Assembly: GCA_034359265.1 (NCBI GenBank) | Contig: CP136896.1 | Span: forward strand, 35,826,001-35,890,000 | DNA: 64,000 nt | From: Canna indica | Taxonomy: Eukaryota; Streptophyta; Magnoliopsida; Zingiberales; Cannaceae | Direction of reading: 5' to 3' | Part shown: piece by piece, positions 22,095 to 35,642 of the stretch | How the letters are laid out: every line of letters starts with the position of its first letter | Position numbering within the stretch: the first letter of the stretch is position 1 | The notes under the pieces: generated by a model | What the model saw: the letters and a program-made list of their open reading frames with translations, nothing else | What the model was told of the DNA's origin: nothing | Database searches by the model: none | Program-made: the position numbers and the translations under genes

Positions 22095-24188
22095 GCCGAT
22101 ACCCCGAAGTTCAATCAGTCGGCATCGTTCAAGATCTATTCGAAAAAGCATGCAATTCTTTGCATTAGTCTGTCAAAAATAACTCGATTAACAACTTCTC
22201 CCATCACAGTGAATGTTCTGGAGTCGCTCGGGACTCAGATTACAGGGCGTTTCGAGCCGATACCCCGTAGTTCAATCAGTTGGCTTCGTTCAAGATTCTA
22301 TTCGAAAAATCGTGCAATTCTGTGCATTAGTCTGTCAAAAATAACTCGATTAACAACTTCTCCCATCGCAGTGAATGTTCTGGAGTCGCTCGGTACTCAG
22401 TTTACTGGGCGTTTCGAGCTGATACCCCGAAGTTCAATCAGTCGGCATCGTTCATCTATTAGAAAAATCATGCAATTCTTTGCATTAGTCTGTCAAAAAT
22501 AACTCGATTAACAACTTCTCCCATCACAGTGAATGTTCTGGAGTCGCTCGGGACTCAGATTACAGGGCGTTTCGAGCCTATACCCCGAAGTTCAATCAGT
22601 CGGCATCGTTCAAGATCTATTCGAAAAATCATGCAATTCTTTGCATTAGTCTGTCTAAAATAACTCGATTAACAACTTCTCCCATCATAGTTAATGTTCT
22701 GGAGTCGCTCGGGACTCAGATTACAGGGCGTTTCGAGCCGATACCCCAAATTTCAATCAGTCGGCTTCGTTCAAGATTCTATTCGAAAAATCGTGTAATT
22801 CTGTGCATTAGTCTGTAAAAAATAACTCGATTAACAACTTCTCCCATCGCAGTGAATGTTCTGGAGTCGCTCGGTACTCAGATTACTGGGCGTTTCGAGC
22901 TGATACCCCGAAGTTCAATAAGTCGGCATCGTTCAAGATCTATTCGAAAAATCATGCAATTCTTTGCATTAGTCTGTCAAAAATAACTCGATTAACAACT
23001 TCTCCCATCACAGTGAATGTTCTGGAGTCGCTCGGTACTCAGATTACTGGGCGTTTCGAGCTGATACCCCGAAGTTCAATCAGTCGGCATCGTTCAAGAT
23101 CTATTAGAAAAATCATGCAATTCTTTGCATTAGTCTGTCAAAAATAACTCGATTAACAACTTCTCCCATCACAGTGAATGTTCTGGAGTCGCTCGGGACT
23201 CAGATTACAGGGCGTTTCGAGCCGATACCCCGAAGTTCAATCAGTCTGCTTCGTTCAAGATTCTATTCGAAAAATAGTGCAATTCTGTGCATTAGTCTGT
23301 CGAGAATAACTCGATTAACAACTTCTCCCATCGCAGTGAATGTTCTCGAGTCGCTCGGTACTCAGATTACTGGGCGTTTCGAGCCGATACCCCGAAGTTC
23401 AATCAGTCGGCCTCGTTCAAAATCAATTCGAAAAATCGTGCAATTCTTTGCATTAGTCTGTCAAAAATAACTCGATTAACAACTTCTCCCATCACAGTGA
23501 ATGTTCTGGAGTCGCTCGGGACTCAGATTACAGGGCGTTTCGAGCCTATACCCCGAAGTTCAATCAGTCGGCATCGTTCAAGATCTGTTCGAAAAATCAT
23601 GCAATTCTTTGCATTAGTCTGTCAAAAATAACTCGATTAACAACTTCTCCCATCATTGTTAATGTTCTGGAGTCGCTCGGGACTCAGATTACAGGGCGTT
23701 TCGAGCCGATACCCCAAATTTCAATCAATCGGCTTCGTTCAAGATTCTATTCGAAAAATCGTGTAATTCTGTGCATTAGTCTGTAAAAAATAACTCGATT
23801 AACAACTTCTCCCATCGCAGTGAATGTTCTGGAGTCGCTCGGTACTCAGATTACTGGGCGTTTCGAGCTGATACCCCGAAGTTCAATCAGTCGGCATCGT
23901 TCAAGATCTATTCGAAAAATCATGCAATTCTTTGCATTAGTCTGTCAAAAATAACTCGATTAACAACTTCTCCCATCACAGTGAATGTTCTGGAGTCGCT
24001 CGGGACTCAGATTACTGGGCGTTTCGAGCTGATACCCCGAAGTTCAATCAGTCGGCATCGTTCAAGATCTATTAGAAAAATCATGCAATTCTTTGCATTA
24101 GTCTGTCAAAAATAACTCGATTAACAACTTCTCCCATCACAGTGAATGTTCTGGAGTCGCTCGGGACTCAGATTACAGGGCGTTTCGA
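22095..24188. repeat. H-G-F*-C-D-E-F plus A-B-C2-D-E-F: second copy of the large duplication
   Basis: Repeats 18710-20803 at an offset of 3385 bp, including the 3-bp deletion in F* (near 22454), CTGTCTAAAATAAC in C, CCCCGTAGTTC in G and CAATCAATCGG in D. The block starts with H directly after the F/B hybrid, without A-B. Differences are few: CAGTTTACTGGG near 22400 only here, and GTTCTTGAG near 20281 only in the first copy. Confidence 0.92.
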
Positions 24189-26446
24189 GCCGATACCCCG
24201 AAGTTCAATCAGTCTGCTTCGTTCAAGATTCTATTCGAAAAATAGTGCAATTCTGTGCATTAGTCTGTCGAGAATAACTCGATTAACAACTTCTCCCATC
24301 GCAGTGAATGTTCTCGAGTCGCTCGGTACTCAGATTACTGGGCGTTTCGAGCCGATACCCCGAAGTTCAATCAGTCGGCCTCGTTCAAAATCAATTCGAA
24401 AAATCGTGCAATTCTTTGCATTAGTCTGTCAAAAATAACTCGATTAACAACTTCTCCCATCACAGTGAATGTTCTGGAGTCGCTCGGGACTCAGATTACA
24501 GGGCATTTCGAGCCGATACCCCGAAGTTCAATCAGTCGGCATCGTTCAAGATCTATTCGAAAAAGCATGCAATTCTTTGCATTAGTCTGTCAAAAATAAC
24601 TCGATTAACAACTTCTCCCATCATAGTTAATGTTCTGGAGTCGCTCGGGACTCAGATTACAGGGCGTTTCGAGCCGATACCCCGAAGTTCAATCAGTTGG
24701 CTTCGTTCAAGATTCTATTCGAAAAATCGTGCAATTCTGTGCATTAGTCTGTCAAAAATAACTCGATTAACAACTTCTCCCATCGCAGTGAATGTTCTGG
24801 AGTCGCTCGGTACTCAGATTACTGGGCGTTTCGAGCTGATACCCCGAAGTTCAATCAGTCGGCATCGTTCAAGATCTATTAGAAAAATCATGCAATTCTT
24901 TGCATTAGTCTGTCAAAAATAACTCGATTAACAACTTCTCCCATCACAGTGAATGTTCTGGAGTCGCTCGGGACTCAGATTACAGGGCGTTTCGAGCCTA
25001 TACCCCGAAGTTCAATCAGTCGGCATCGTTCAAGATCTATTCGAAAAATCATGCAATTCTTTGCATTAGTCTGTCTAAAATAACTCGATTAACAACTTCT
25101 CCCATCATAGTTAATGTTCTGGAGTCGCTCGGGACTCAGATTACAGGGCGTTTCGAGCCGATACCCGAAATTTCAATCAGTCGGCTTCGTTCAAGATTCT
25201 ATTCGAAAAATCGTGTAATTCTGTGCATTAGTCTGTAAAAAATAACTCGATTAACAACTTATCCCATCGCAGTGAATGTTCTGGAGTCGCTCGGTACTCA
25301 GATTACTGGGCGTTTCGAGCTGATACCCCGAAGTTCAATAAGTCGGCATCGTTCAAGATCTATTCGAAAAATCATGCAATTCTTTGCATTAGTCTGTCAA
25401 AAATAACTCGATTAACAACTTCTCCCATCACAGTGAATGTTCTGGAGTCGCTCGGTACTCAGATTACTGGGCGTTTCGAGCTGATACCCCGAAGTTCAAT
25501 CAGTCGGCATCGTTCAAGATCTATTAGAAAAATCATGCAATTCTTCGCATTAGTCTGTCAAAAATAACTCGATTAACAACTTCTCCCATCGCAGTGAATG
25601 TTCTGGAGTCGCTCGGTACTCAGATTACTGGGCGTTTCGAGCTGATACCCCGAAGTTCAATCAGTCGGCATCGTTCAAGATCTATTAGAAAAATCATGCA
25701 ATTCTTTGCATTAGTCTGTCAAAAATAACTCGATTAACAACTTCTCCCATCACAGTGAATGTTCTGGAGTCGCTCGGGACTCAGATTACAGGGCGTTTCG
25801 AGCCTATACCCCGAAGTTCAATCAGTCGGCATCGTTCAAGATCTATTCAAAAAATCATGCAATTCTTTGCATTAGTCTGTCAAAAATAACTCGATTAACA
25901 ACTTCTCCCATCATAGTTAATGTTCTGGAGTCGCTCGGGACTCAGATTACAGGGCATTTCGAGCCGATACCCCAAATTTCAATCAGTCGGCTTCGTTCAA
26001 GATTCTATTCGAAAAATCGTGTAATTCTGTGCATTAGTCTGTAAAAAATAACTCGATTAACAACTTCTCCCATCGCAGTGAATGTTCTGGAGTCGCTCGG
26101 TACTCAGATTACTGGGCGTTTCGAGCTGATACCCCGAAGTTCAATAAGTCGGCATCGTTCAAGATCTATTCGAAAAATCATGCAATTCTTTGCATTAGTC
26201 TATCAAAAATAACTCGATTAACAACTTCTCCCATCACAGTGAATGTTCTGGAGTCGCTCGGTACTCAGATTACTGGGCGTTTCGAGCTGATACCCCGAAG
26301 TTCAATCAGTCGGCATCGTTCAAGATCTATTAGAAAAATCATGCAATTCTTTGCATTAGTGTGTCAAAAATAACTCGATTAACAACTTCTCCCATCACAG
26401 TGAATGTTCTGGAGTCGCTCGGGACTCAGATTACAGGGCGTTTCGA
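24189..26446. repeat. 14-monomer block A-B-H-G-F-C-D-E-F-F-C-D-E-F (2258 bp)
   Basis: Starts at 24189, 24351, 24512, 24673, 24835, 24996, 25157, 25319, 25480, 25641, 25802, 25963, 26125, 26286. Four 162-bp and ten 161-bp units predict 2258 bp, as measured. D 25157 has CTTATCCC, shared with D 21611. C 25802 has ATTCAAAAAATC, shared with the 7-mer duplication at 15-16 kb. The block therefore joins pieces known from both earlier regions. Confidence 0.88.
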
Positions 26447-28867
26447 GCCGATACCCCGAAGTTCAATCAGTCTGCTTCGTTCAAGATTCTATTCGAAAAA
26501 TAGTGCAATTTTGTGCATTAGTCTGTCGAGAATAACTCGATTAACAACTTCTCCCATCGCAGTGAATGTTCTGGAGTCGCTCGGTACTCAGATTACTGGG
26601 CGTTTCGAGCCGATACCCCGAAGTTCAATCAGTCGGCCTCGTTCAAAATCAATTCGAAAAATCGTGCAATTGTTTGCATTAGTCTGTCAAAAATAACTCG
26701 ATTAACAACTTCTCCCATCACAGTGAATGTTCTGGAGTCGCTCGGGACTCAGATTACAGGGCGTTTCGAGCCGATACCCCGAAGTTCAATCAGTCTGCTT
26801 CGTTCAAGATTCTATTCGAAAAATAGTGCAATTCTGTGCATTAGTCTGTCGAGAATAACTCGATTAACAACTTCTCTCATCGCAGTGAATGTTCTGGAGT
26901 CACTCGGGACTCAGATTACAGGGCGTTTCGAGCCGATACCCCGAAGTTCAATCAGTTGGCTTCGTTCAAGATTCTATTCGAAAAATCGTGCAATTCTGTG
27001 CATTAGTCTATCAAAAATAACTCGATTAACAACTTCTCCCATCGCAGTGAATGTTCTGGAGTTGCTCGGTACTCAGATTACTGGGCGTTTCGAGCTGATA
27101 CCCCGAAGTTCAATCAGTCGGCATCGTTCAAGATCTATTAGAAAAATCATGCAATTCTTTGCATTAGTCTGTCAAAAATAACTCGATTAACAACTTCTCC
27201 CATCACAGTGAATGTTCTGGAGTCGCTCGGGACTCAGATTACAGGGCGTTTCGAGCCTATACCCCGTAGTTCAATCAGTCGGCATCGTTCAAGATCTGTT
27301 CGAAAAATCATGCAATTCTTTGCATTAGTCTGTCAAAAATAACTCGATTAACAACTTCTCCCATCATTGTTAATGTTCTGGAGTCGCTCGGGACTCAGAT
27401 TACAGGGCGTTTCGAGCCGATACCCCAAATTTCAATCAGTCGGCTTCGTTCAAGATTCTATTCAAAAAATCGTGTAATTCTGTGCATTAGTCTGTAAAAA
27501 ATAACTCGATTAACAACTTCTCCCATCGCAGTGAATGTTCTGGAGTCGCTCGGTACTCAGATTACTGGGCGTTTCGAGCTGATACCCCGAAGTTCAATCA
27601 GTCGGCATCGTTCAAGATCTATTCGAAAAATCATGCAATTCTTTGCATTAGTCTGTCAAAAATAACTCGATTAACAACTTCTCCCATCACAGTGAATGTT
27701 CTGGAGTCGCTCGGGACTCAGATTACTGGGCGTTTCGAGCTGATACCCCGAAGTTCAATCAGTCGGCATCGTTCAAGATCTATTAGAGAAATCATGCAAT
27801 TCTTTGCATTAGTCTGTCAAAAATAACTCGATTAACAACTTCTCCCATCACAGTGAATGTTCTGGAGTCGCTCGGGACTCAGATTACAGGGCGTTTCGAG
27901 CCGATACCCCGAAGTTCAATCAGTCTGCTTCGTTCAAGATTCTATTCGAAAAATAGTGCAATTCTGTGCATTAGTCTGTCGAGAATAACTCGATTAACAA
28001 CTTCTCCCATCGCAGTGAATGTTCTCGAGTCACTCGGTACTCAGATTACTGGGCGTTTCGAGCCGATACCCCGAAGTTCAATCAGTCGGCCTCGTTCAAA
28101 ATCAATACGAAAAATCGTGCAATTCTTTGCATTAGTCTGTCAAAAATAACTCGATTAACAACTTCTCCCATCACAGTGAATGTTCTGGAGTCGCTCGGGA
28201 CTCAGATTACAGGGCATTTTGAGCCGATACCCCGAAGTTCAATCAGTCGGCATCGTTCAAGATCTATTCGAAAAAGCATGCAATTCTTTGCATTAGTCTG
28301 TCAAAAATAACTCGATTAACAACTTCTCCCATCATAGTTAATGTTCTGGAGTCGCTCGGGACTCAGATTACAGGGCGTTTCGAGCCGATACCCCAAATTT
28401 CAATCAGTCGGCTTCGTTCAAGATTCTATTCGAAAAATCGTGTAATTCTGTGCATTAGTCTGTAAAAAATAACTCGATTAACAACTTCTCCCATCGCAGT
28501 GAATGTTCTGGAGTCGCTCGGTACTCAGATTACTGGGCGTTTCGAGCTGATACCCCGAAGTTCAATAAGTCGGCATCGTTCAAGATCTATTCGAAAAATC
28601 ATGCAATTCTTTGCATTAGTCTATCAAAAATAACTCGATTAACAACTTCTACCATCACAGTGAATGTTCTGGAGTCGCTCGGTACTCAGATTACTGGGCG
28701 TTTCGAGCTGATACCCCGAAGTTCAATCAGTCGGCATCGTTCAAGATCTATTAGAAAAATCATGCAATTCTTTGCATTAGTGTGTCAAAAATAACTCGAT
28801 TAACAACTTCTCCCATCACAGTGAATGTTCTGGAGTCGCTCGGGACTCAGATTACAGGGCGTTTCGA
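26447..28867. repeat. 9-mer variant A-B-A-G-F-C2-D-E-F and 6-mer A-B-HC-D-E-F
   Basis: First part: A 26447, B 26609, A 26770, G 26932, F 27094, C2 27255, D 27416, E 27578, F 27739 (1453 bp). H is replaced by a second A with a B/H-like tail, so two 162-bp units adjoin. Second part, from 27900: A, B, H, D, E, F (968 bp). Its H ends CATCATAGTTAATG and is followed straight by D, so G-F-C are missing. ATTTTGTGC in A 26447 recurs in A 28868. Confidence 0.88.
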
Positions 28868-30319
28868 GCCGATACCCCGAAGTTCAATCAGTCTGCTTCG
28901 TTCAAGATTCTATTCGAAAAATAGTGCAATTTTGTGCATTAGTCTGTCGAGAATAACTCGATTAACAACTTCTCCCATCGCAGTGAATGTTCTGGAGTCG
29001 CTCGGTACTCAGATTACTGGGCGTTTCGAGCCGATACCCCGAAGTTCAATCAGTCGGCCTCGTTCAAAATCAATTCGAAAAATCGTGCAATTGTTTGCAT
29101 TAGTCTGTCAAAAATAACTCAATTAACAACTTCTCCCATCACAGTGAATGTTCTGGAGTCGCTCGGGACTCAGATTACAGGGCATTTCGAGCCGATACCC
29201 CGAAGTTCAATCAGTCGGCATCGTTCAAGATCTATTCGAAAAAGCATGCAATTCTTTGCATTAGTCTGTCAAAAATAACTCGATTAACAACTTCTCCCAT
29301 CACAGTGAATGTTCTGGAGTCGCTCGGGACTCAGATTACAGGGCGTTTCGAGCCGATACCCCGAAGTTCAATCAGTTGGCTTCGTTCAAGATTCTATTCG
29401 AAAAATCGTGCAATTCTGTGCATTAGTCTATCAAAAATAACTCGATTAACAACTTCTCCCATCGCAGTGAATGTTCTGGAGTTGCTCGGTACTCAGATTA
29501 CTGGGCGTTTCGAGCTGATACCCCGAAGTTCAATCAGTCGGCATCGTTCAAGATCTATTAGAAAAATCATGCAATTCTTTGCATTAGTCTGTCAAAAATA
29601 ACTCGATTAACAACTTCTCCCATCACAGTGAATGTTCTGGAGTCGCTCGGGACTCAGATTACAGGGCGTTTCGAGCCTATACCCCGTAGTTCAATCAGTC
29701 GGCATCGTTCAAGATCTGTTCGAAAAATCATGCAATTCTTTGCATTAGTCTGTCAAAAATAACTCGATTAACAACTTCTCCCATCATTGTTAATGTTCTG
29801 GAGTCGCTCGGGACTCAGATTACAGGGCGTTTCGAGCCGATACCCCAAATTTCAATCAGTCGGCTTCGTTCAAGATTCTATTCGAAAAATCGTGTAATTC
29901 TGTGCATTAGTCTGTAAAAAATAACTCGATTAACAACTTCTCCCATCGCAGTGAATGTTCTGGAGTCGCTCGGTACTCAGATTACTGGGCGTTTCGAGCT
30001 GATACCCCGAAGTTCAATCAGTCGGCATCGTTCAAGATCTATTCGAAAAATCATGCAATTCTTTGCATTAGTCTGTCAAAAATAACTCGATTAACAACTT
30101 CTCCCATCACAGTGAATGTTCTGGAGTCGCTCGGGACTCAGATTACTGGGCGTTTCGAGCTGATACCCCGAAGTTCAATCAGTCGGCATCGTTCAAGATC
30201 TATTAGAGAAATCATGCAATTCTTTGCATTAGTCTGTCAAAAATAACTCGATTAACAACTTCTCCCATCACAGTGAATGTTCTGGAGTCGCTCGGGACTC
30301 AGATTACAGGGCGTTTCGA
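28868..30319. repeat. 9-monomer HOR, copy 3 (1452 bp)
   Basis: A-B-H-G-F-C2-D-E-F, 1452 bp. It shares AATTTTGTGC in A, CAATTGTTTGC in B, GGAGTTGCTCGG in the G tail, CCCCGTAGTTC in C2 and ATTAGAGAAATC in the last F with 26447-27899, at an offset of 2420-2421 bp. The two blocks are copies, apart from the H/A exchange. Confidence 0.9.
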
Positions 30320-32578
30320 GCCGATACCCCAAAGTTCAATCAGTCTGCTTCGTTCAAGATTCTATTCGAAAAATAGTGCAATTCTGTGCATTAGTCTGTC
30401 GAGAATAACTCGATTAACAACTTCTCCCATCGCAGTGAATGTTCTCGAGTCGCTCGGTACTCAGATTACTGGGCGTTTCGAGCCGATACCCCGAAGTTCA
30501 ATCAGTCGGCCTCGTTCAAAATCAATACGAAAAATCGTGCAATTCTTTGCATTAGTCTGTCAAAAATAACTCGATTAACAACTTCTCCCATCACAGTGAA
30601 TGTTCTGGAGTCGCTCGGGACTCAGATTACATGGCATTTTGAGCCGATACCCCGAAGTTCAATCAGTCGGCATCGTTCAAGATCTATTCGAAAAAGCATG
30701 CAATTCTTTGCATTAGTCTGTCAAAAATAACTCGATTAACAACTTCTCCCATCACAGTGAATGTTCTGGAGTCGCTCGGGACTCAGATTATAGGGCTTTT
30801 CGAGCCGAGACCCCGAAGTTCAATCAGTTGGCTTCGTTCAAGATTCTATTCAAAAAATCGTGCAATTCTGTGCATTAGTCTGTCAAAAATAACTCGATTA
30901 ACAACTTCTCCCATCGCAGTGAATGTTCTGGAGTCGCTCGGTACTCAGATTACTGGGCGTTTCGAGCTGATACCCCGAAGTTCAATCAGTCGGCATCGTT
31001 CAAGATCTATTAGAAAAATCATGCAATTCTTTGCATTAGTCTGTCAAAAATAACTCGATTAACAACTTCTCCCATCACAGTGAATGTTCTGGAGTCGCTC
31101 GGGACTCAGATTACATGGCGTTTCGAGCCGATACCCCGAAGTTCAATCAGTCTGCTTCGTTCAAGATTCTATTCGAAAAATAGTGCAATTCTGTGCATTA
31201 GTCTGTCGAGAATAACTCGATTAACAACTTCTCCCATCGCAGTGAATATTCTGGAGTCGCTCGGTACTCAGATTACTGGGCGTTTCAAGCCGATACCCCG
31301 AAGTTCAATCAGTCGGCTTCGTTCAAAATCAATTCGAAAAATCATGCAATTATGTGCATTAGTCTGTCAAAAATAACTCGATTAACAACTTCTCCCATCG
31401 CAGTGAATGTTCTGGAGTTGCTCGGTACTCAGATTACAGGGCGTTTCGAGCTGATACCCCGAAGTTCAATCAGTCGACATCGTTCAAGATCTATTCGAAA
31501 AATCATGCAATTCTTTGCATTAGTCTGTCAAAAATAACTCGATTAACAACTTCTCCCATCACAGTGAATGTTCTGGAATCGCTCGGGACTCAGATTACAG
31601 GGCGTTTCGAGCCGATACCCCGAAGTTCAATCAGTCTGCTTCGTTCAAGATTCTATTCGAAAAATAGTGCAATTCTGTGCATTAGTCTGTCGAGAATAAC
31701 TCGATTAACAACTTCTCCCATCGCAGTGAATGTTCTGGAGTCGCTCGGTACTCAAATTACTGGGCGTTTCGAGCCGATACCCCGAAGTTCAATCAGTCGG
31801 CCTCGTTCAAAATCAATTCGAAAAATCGTGCAATTCTTTGCATTATTCTGTCAAAAATAACTCGATTAACAACTTCTCCCATCACAGTGAATGTTCTGGA
31901 GTCGCTCGGGACTCAGATTACAGGGCGTTTCGAGCTGATACCCCGAAGTTCAATCAGTCGACATCGTTCAAGATCTATTCGAAAAATCATGCAATTCTTT
32001 GCATTAGTCTGTCAAAAATAACTCGATTAACAACTTCTCCCATCATAGTTAATGTTCTGGAGTCGCTCGGGACTCAGATTACAGGGCGTTTCGAGCCGAT
32101 ACCCCGAATTTCAATCAGTCGGCTTCGTTCAAGATTCTATTCGAAAACTCGTGTAATTCTGTGCATTAGTCTGTAAAAAATAACTCGATTAACAACTTCT
32201 CCCATCGCAGTGAATGTTCTGGAGTCGCTCGGTACTCAGATTACTGGGCGTTTCGAGCTGATACCCCGAAGTTCAATCAGTCGGCATCGTTCAAGATCTA
32301 TTCGAAAAATCATGCAATTCTTTGCATTAGTCTGTCAAAAATAACTCGATTAACAACTTCTCCCATCACAGTGAATGTTCTGGAGTCGCTCGGGACTCAG
32401 ATTACTGGGCGTTTCGAGCTGATACCCCGAAGTTCAATCAGTCGGCATCGTTCAAGATCTATTAGAAAAATCATGCAATTCTTTGCATTAGTCTATCAAA
32501 AATAACTCGATTAACAACTTCTCCCATCACAGTGAATGTTCTGGAGTCGCTCGGGACTCAGATTACAGGGCGTTTCGA
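30320..32578. repeat. 14-monomer HOR type II, copy 1: A-B-H-G-F-A-I-E-A-B-C'-D-E-F (2259 bp)
   Basis: A 30320, H 30643, G 30804, A 31127, I 31289, E 31450, A 31611, B 31773, C' 31934, D 32095, E 32257, F 32418. Five 162-bp and nine 161-bp units predict 2259 bp. First return of type I since 2419. Markers are GCCGAGACC in G, ACATGGCG before A 31127, GAATATTCTGG in its tail, and GAAAACTCGTG in D. A near-identical block lies 10809 bp downstream. Confidence 0.9.
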
Positions 32579-34030
32579 GCCGATACCCCGAAGTTCAATC
32601 AGTCTGCTTCGTTCAAGATTCTATTCGAAAAATAGTGCAATTCTGTGCATTAGTCTATCGAGAATAACTCGATTAACAACTTCTCCCATCGCAGTGAATG
32701 TTCTCGAGTCGCTCGGTACTCAGATTACTGGGCGTTTCGAGCCGATACCCCGAAGTTCAATCAGTCGGCCTCGTTCAAAATCAATACGAAAAATCGTGCA
32801 ATTCTTTGCATTAGTCTGTCAAAAATAACTCGATTAACAACTTCTCCCATCACAGTGAATGTTCTGGAGTCGCTCGGGACTCAGATTACAGGGCATTTTG
32901 AGCCGATACCCCGAAGTTCAATCAGTCGGCATCGTTCAAGATCTATTCGAAAAAGCATGCAATTCTTTGCATTAGTCTGTCAAAAATAACTCGATTAACA
33001 ACTTCTCCCATCACAGTGAATGTTCTGGAGTCGCTCGGGACTCAGATTACAGGGCTTTTCGAGCCGAGACCCCGAAGTTCAATCAGTTGGCTTCGTTCAA
33101 GATTCTATTCGAAAAATCGTGCAATTCTGTGCATTAGTCTGTCAAAAATAACTCGATTAACAACTTCTCCCATCGCAGTGAATGTTCTGGAGTCGCTCGG
33201 TACTCAGATTACTGGGCGTTTCGAGCTGATACCCCGAAGTTCAATCAGTCGGCATCGTTCAAGATCTATTAGAAAAATCATGCAATTCTTTGCATTAGTT
33301 TGTCAAAAATAACTCGATTAACAACTTCTCCCATCACAGTGAATGTTCTGGAGTCGCTCGGGACTCAGATTACAGGGCGTTTCGAGCCTATACCCCGTAG
33401 TTCAATCAGTCGGCATCGTTCAAGATCTGTTCGAAAAATCATGCAATTCTTTGCATTAGTCTGTCAAAAATAACTCGATTAACAACTTCTCCCATCATTG
33501 TTAATGTTCTGGAGTCGCTCGGGACTCAGATTACAGGGCGTTTCGAGCCGATACCCCATATTTCAATCAGTCGGCTTCGTTCAAGATTCTATTCGAAAAA
33601 TCGTGTAATTCTGTGCATTAGTCTGTAAAAAATAACTCGATTAACAACTTCTCCCATCGCAGTGAATGTTCTGGAGTCGCTCGGTACTCAGATTACTGGG
33701 CGTTTCGAGCTGATACCCCGAAGTTCAATCAGTCGGCATCGTTCAAGATCTATTCGAAAAATCATGCAATTCTTTGCATTAGTCTGTCAAAAATAACTCG
33801 ATTAACAACTTCTCCCATCACAGTGAATGTTCTGGAGTCGCTCGGGACTCAGATTACTGGGCGTTTCGAGCTGATACCCCGAAGTTCAATCAGTCGGCAT
33901 CGTTCAAGATCTATTAGAGAAATCATGCAATTCTTTGCATTAGTCTGTCAAAAATAACTCGATTAACAACTTCTCCCATCATAGTTAATGTTCTGGAGTC
34001 GCTCGGGACTCAGATTACAGGGCGTTTCGA
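32579..34030. repeat. 9-mer A-B-H-G-F-C2-D-E-FC (1452 bp)
   Basis: Starts at 32579; G 33063, F 33225, C2 33386, D 33547, E 33709, and the last unit 33870. The last unit starts as F (ATTAGAGAAATC) and ends as C (CATCATAGTTAATG), so the following unit is D rather than A. D 33547 has CCCCATATTTC. Confidence 0.88.
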
Positions 34031-35642
34031 GCCGATACCCCGAATTTCAATCAGTCGGCTTCGTTCAAGATTCTATTCGAAAACTCGTGTAATTCTGTGC
34101 ATTAGTCTGTAAAAAATAACTCGATTAACAACTTCTCCCATCGCAGTGAATGTTCTGGAGTCGCTCGGTACTCAGATTACTGGGCGTTTCGAGCTGATAC
34201 CCCGAAGTTCAATCAATCGGCATCGTTCAAGATCTATTCGAAAAATCATGCAATTCTTTGCATTAGTCTGTCAAAAATAACTCGATTAACAACTTCTCCC
34301 ATCACAGTGAATGTTCTGGAGTCGCTCGGGACTCAGATTACTGGGCGTTTCGAGCTGATACCCCGAAGTTCAATCAGTCGGCATCGTTCAAGATCTATTA
34401 GAAAAATCATGCAATTCTTTGCATTAGTCTGTCAAAAATAACTCGATTAACAACTTCTCCCATCGCAGTGAATGTTCTGGAGTCGCTCGGTACTCAGATT
34501 ACTGGGCGTTTCGAGCTGATACCCCGAAGTTCAATCAATCGGCATCGTTCAAGATCTATTCGAAAAATCATGCAATTCTTTGCATTAGTCTGTCAAAAAT
34601 AACTCGATTAACAACTTCTCCCATCACAGTGAATGTTCTGGAGTCGCTCGGGACTCAGATTACTGGGCGTTTCGAGCTGATACCCCGAAGTTCAATCAGT
34701 CGGCATCGTTCAAGATCTATTAGAGAAATCATGCAATTCTTTGCATTAGTCTGTCAAAAATAACTCGATTAACAACTTCTCCCATCATAGTTAATGTTCT
34801 GGAGTCGCTCGGGACTCAGATTACAGGGCGTTTCGAGCCGATACCCCGAATTTCAATCAGTCGGCTTCGTTCAAGATTCTATTCGAAAACTCGTGTAATT
34901 CTGTGCATTAGTCTGTAAAAAATAACTCGATTAACAACTTCTCCCATCGCAGTGAATGTTCTGGAGTCGCTCGGTACTCAGATTACTGGGCGTTTCGAGC
35001 TGATACCCCGAAGTTCAATCAATCGGCATCGTTCAAGATCTATTCGAAAAATCATGCAATTCTTTGCATTAGTCTGTCAAAAATAACTCGATTAACAACT
35101 TCTCCCATCACAGTGAATGTTCTGGAGTCGCTCGGGACTCAGATTACTGGGCGTTTCGAGCTGATACCCCGAAGTTCAATCAGTCGGCATCGTTCAAGAT
35201 CTATTAGAAAAATCATGCAATTCTTTGCATTAGTCTGTCAAAAATAACTCGATTAACAACTTCTCCCATCGCAGTGAATGTTCTGGAGTCGCTCGGTACT
35301 CAGATTACTGGGCGTTTCGAGCTGATACCCCGAAGTTCAATCAATCGGCATCGTTCAAGATCTATTCGAAAAATCATGCAATTCTTTGCATTAGTCTGTC
35401 AAAAATAACTCGATTAACAACTTCTCCCATCACAGTGAATGTTCTGGAGTCGCTCGGGACTCAGATTACTGGGCGTTTCGAGCTGATACCCCGAAGTTCA
35501 ATCAGTCGGTATCGTTCAAGATCTATTCGAAAAAGCATGCAATTCTTTGCATTAGTCTGTCAAAAATAACTCGATTAACAACTTCTCCCATCACAGTGAA
35601 TGTTCTGGAGTCGCTCGGGACTCAGATTACAGGGCTTTTCGA
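34031..35642. repeat. Scrambled E/F zone: D-E-F-E-FC, D-E-F-E-EH
   Basis: D 34031, E 34193, F 34354, E 34515, FC 34676, D 34837, E 34999, F 35160, E 35321, EH 35482. The D-to-D distance is 806 bp (162 plus four 161), a five-monomer tandem duplication. All four E units preceding a joint carry CAATCAATCGG. Unit 35482 begins as E (GCTGATA, GGTATCG) and continues as H (GAAAAAGCATGC). Stacked unequal exchanges fit best. Confidence 0.88.
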
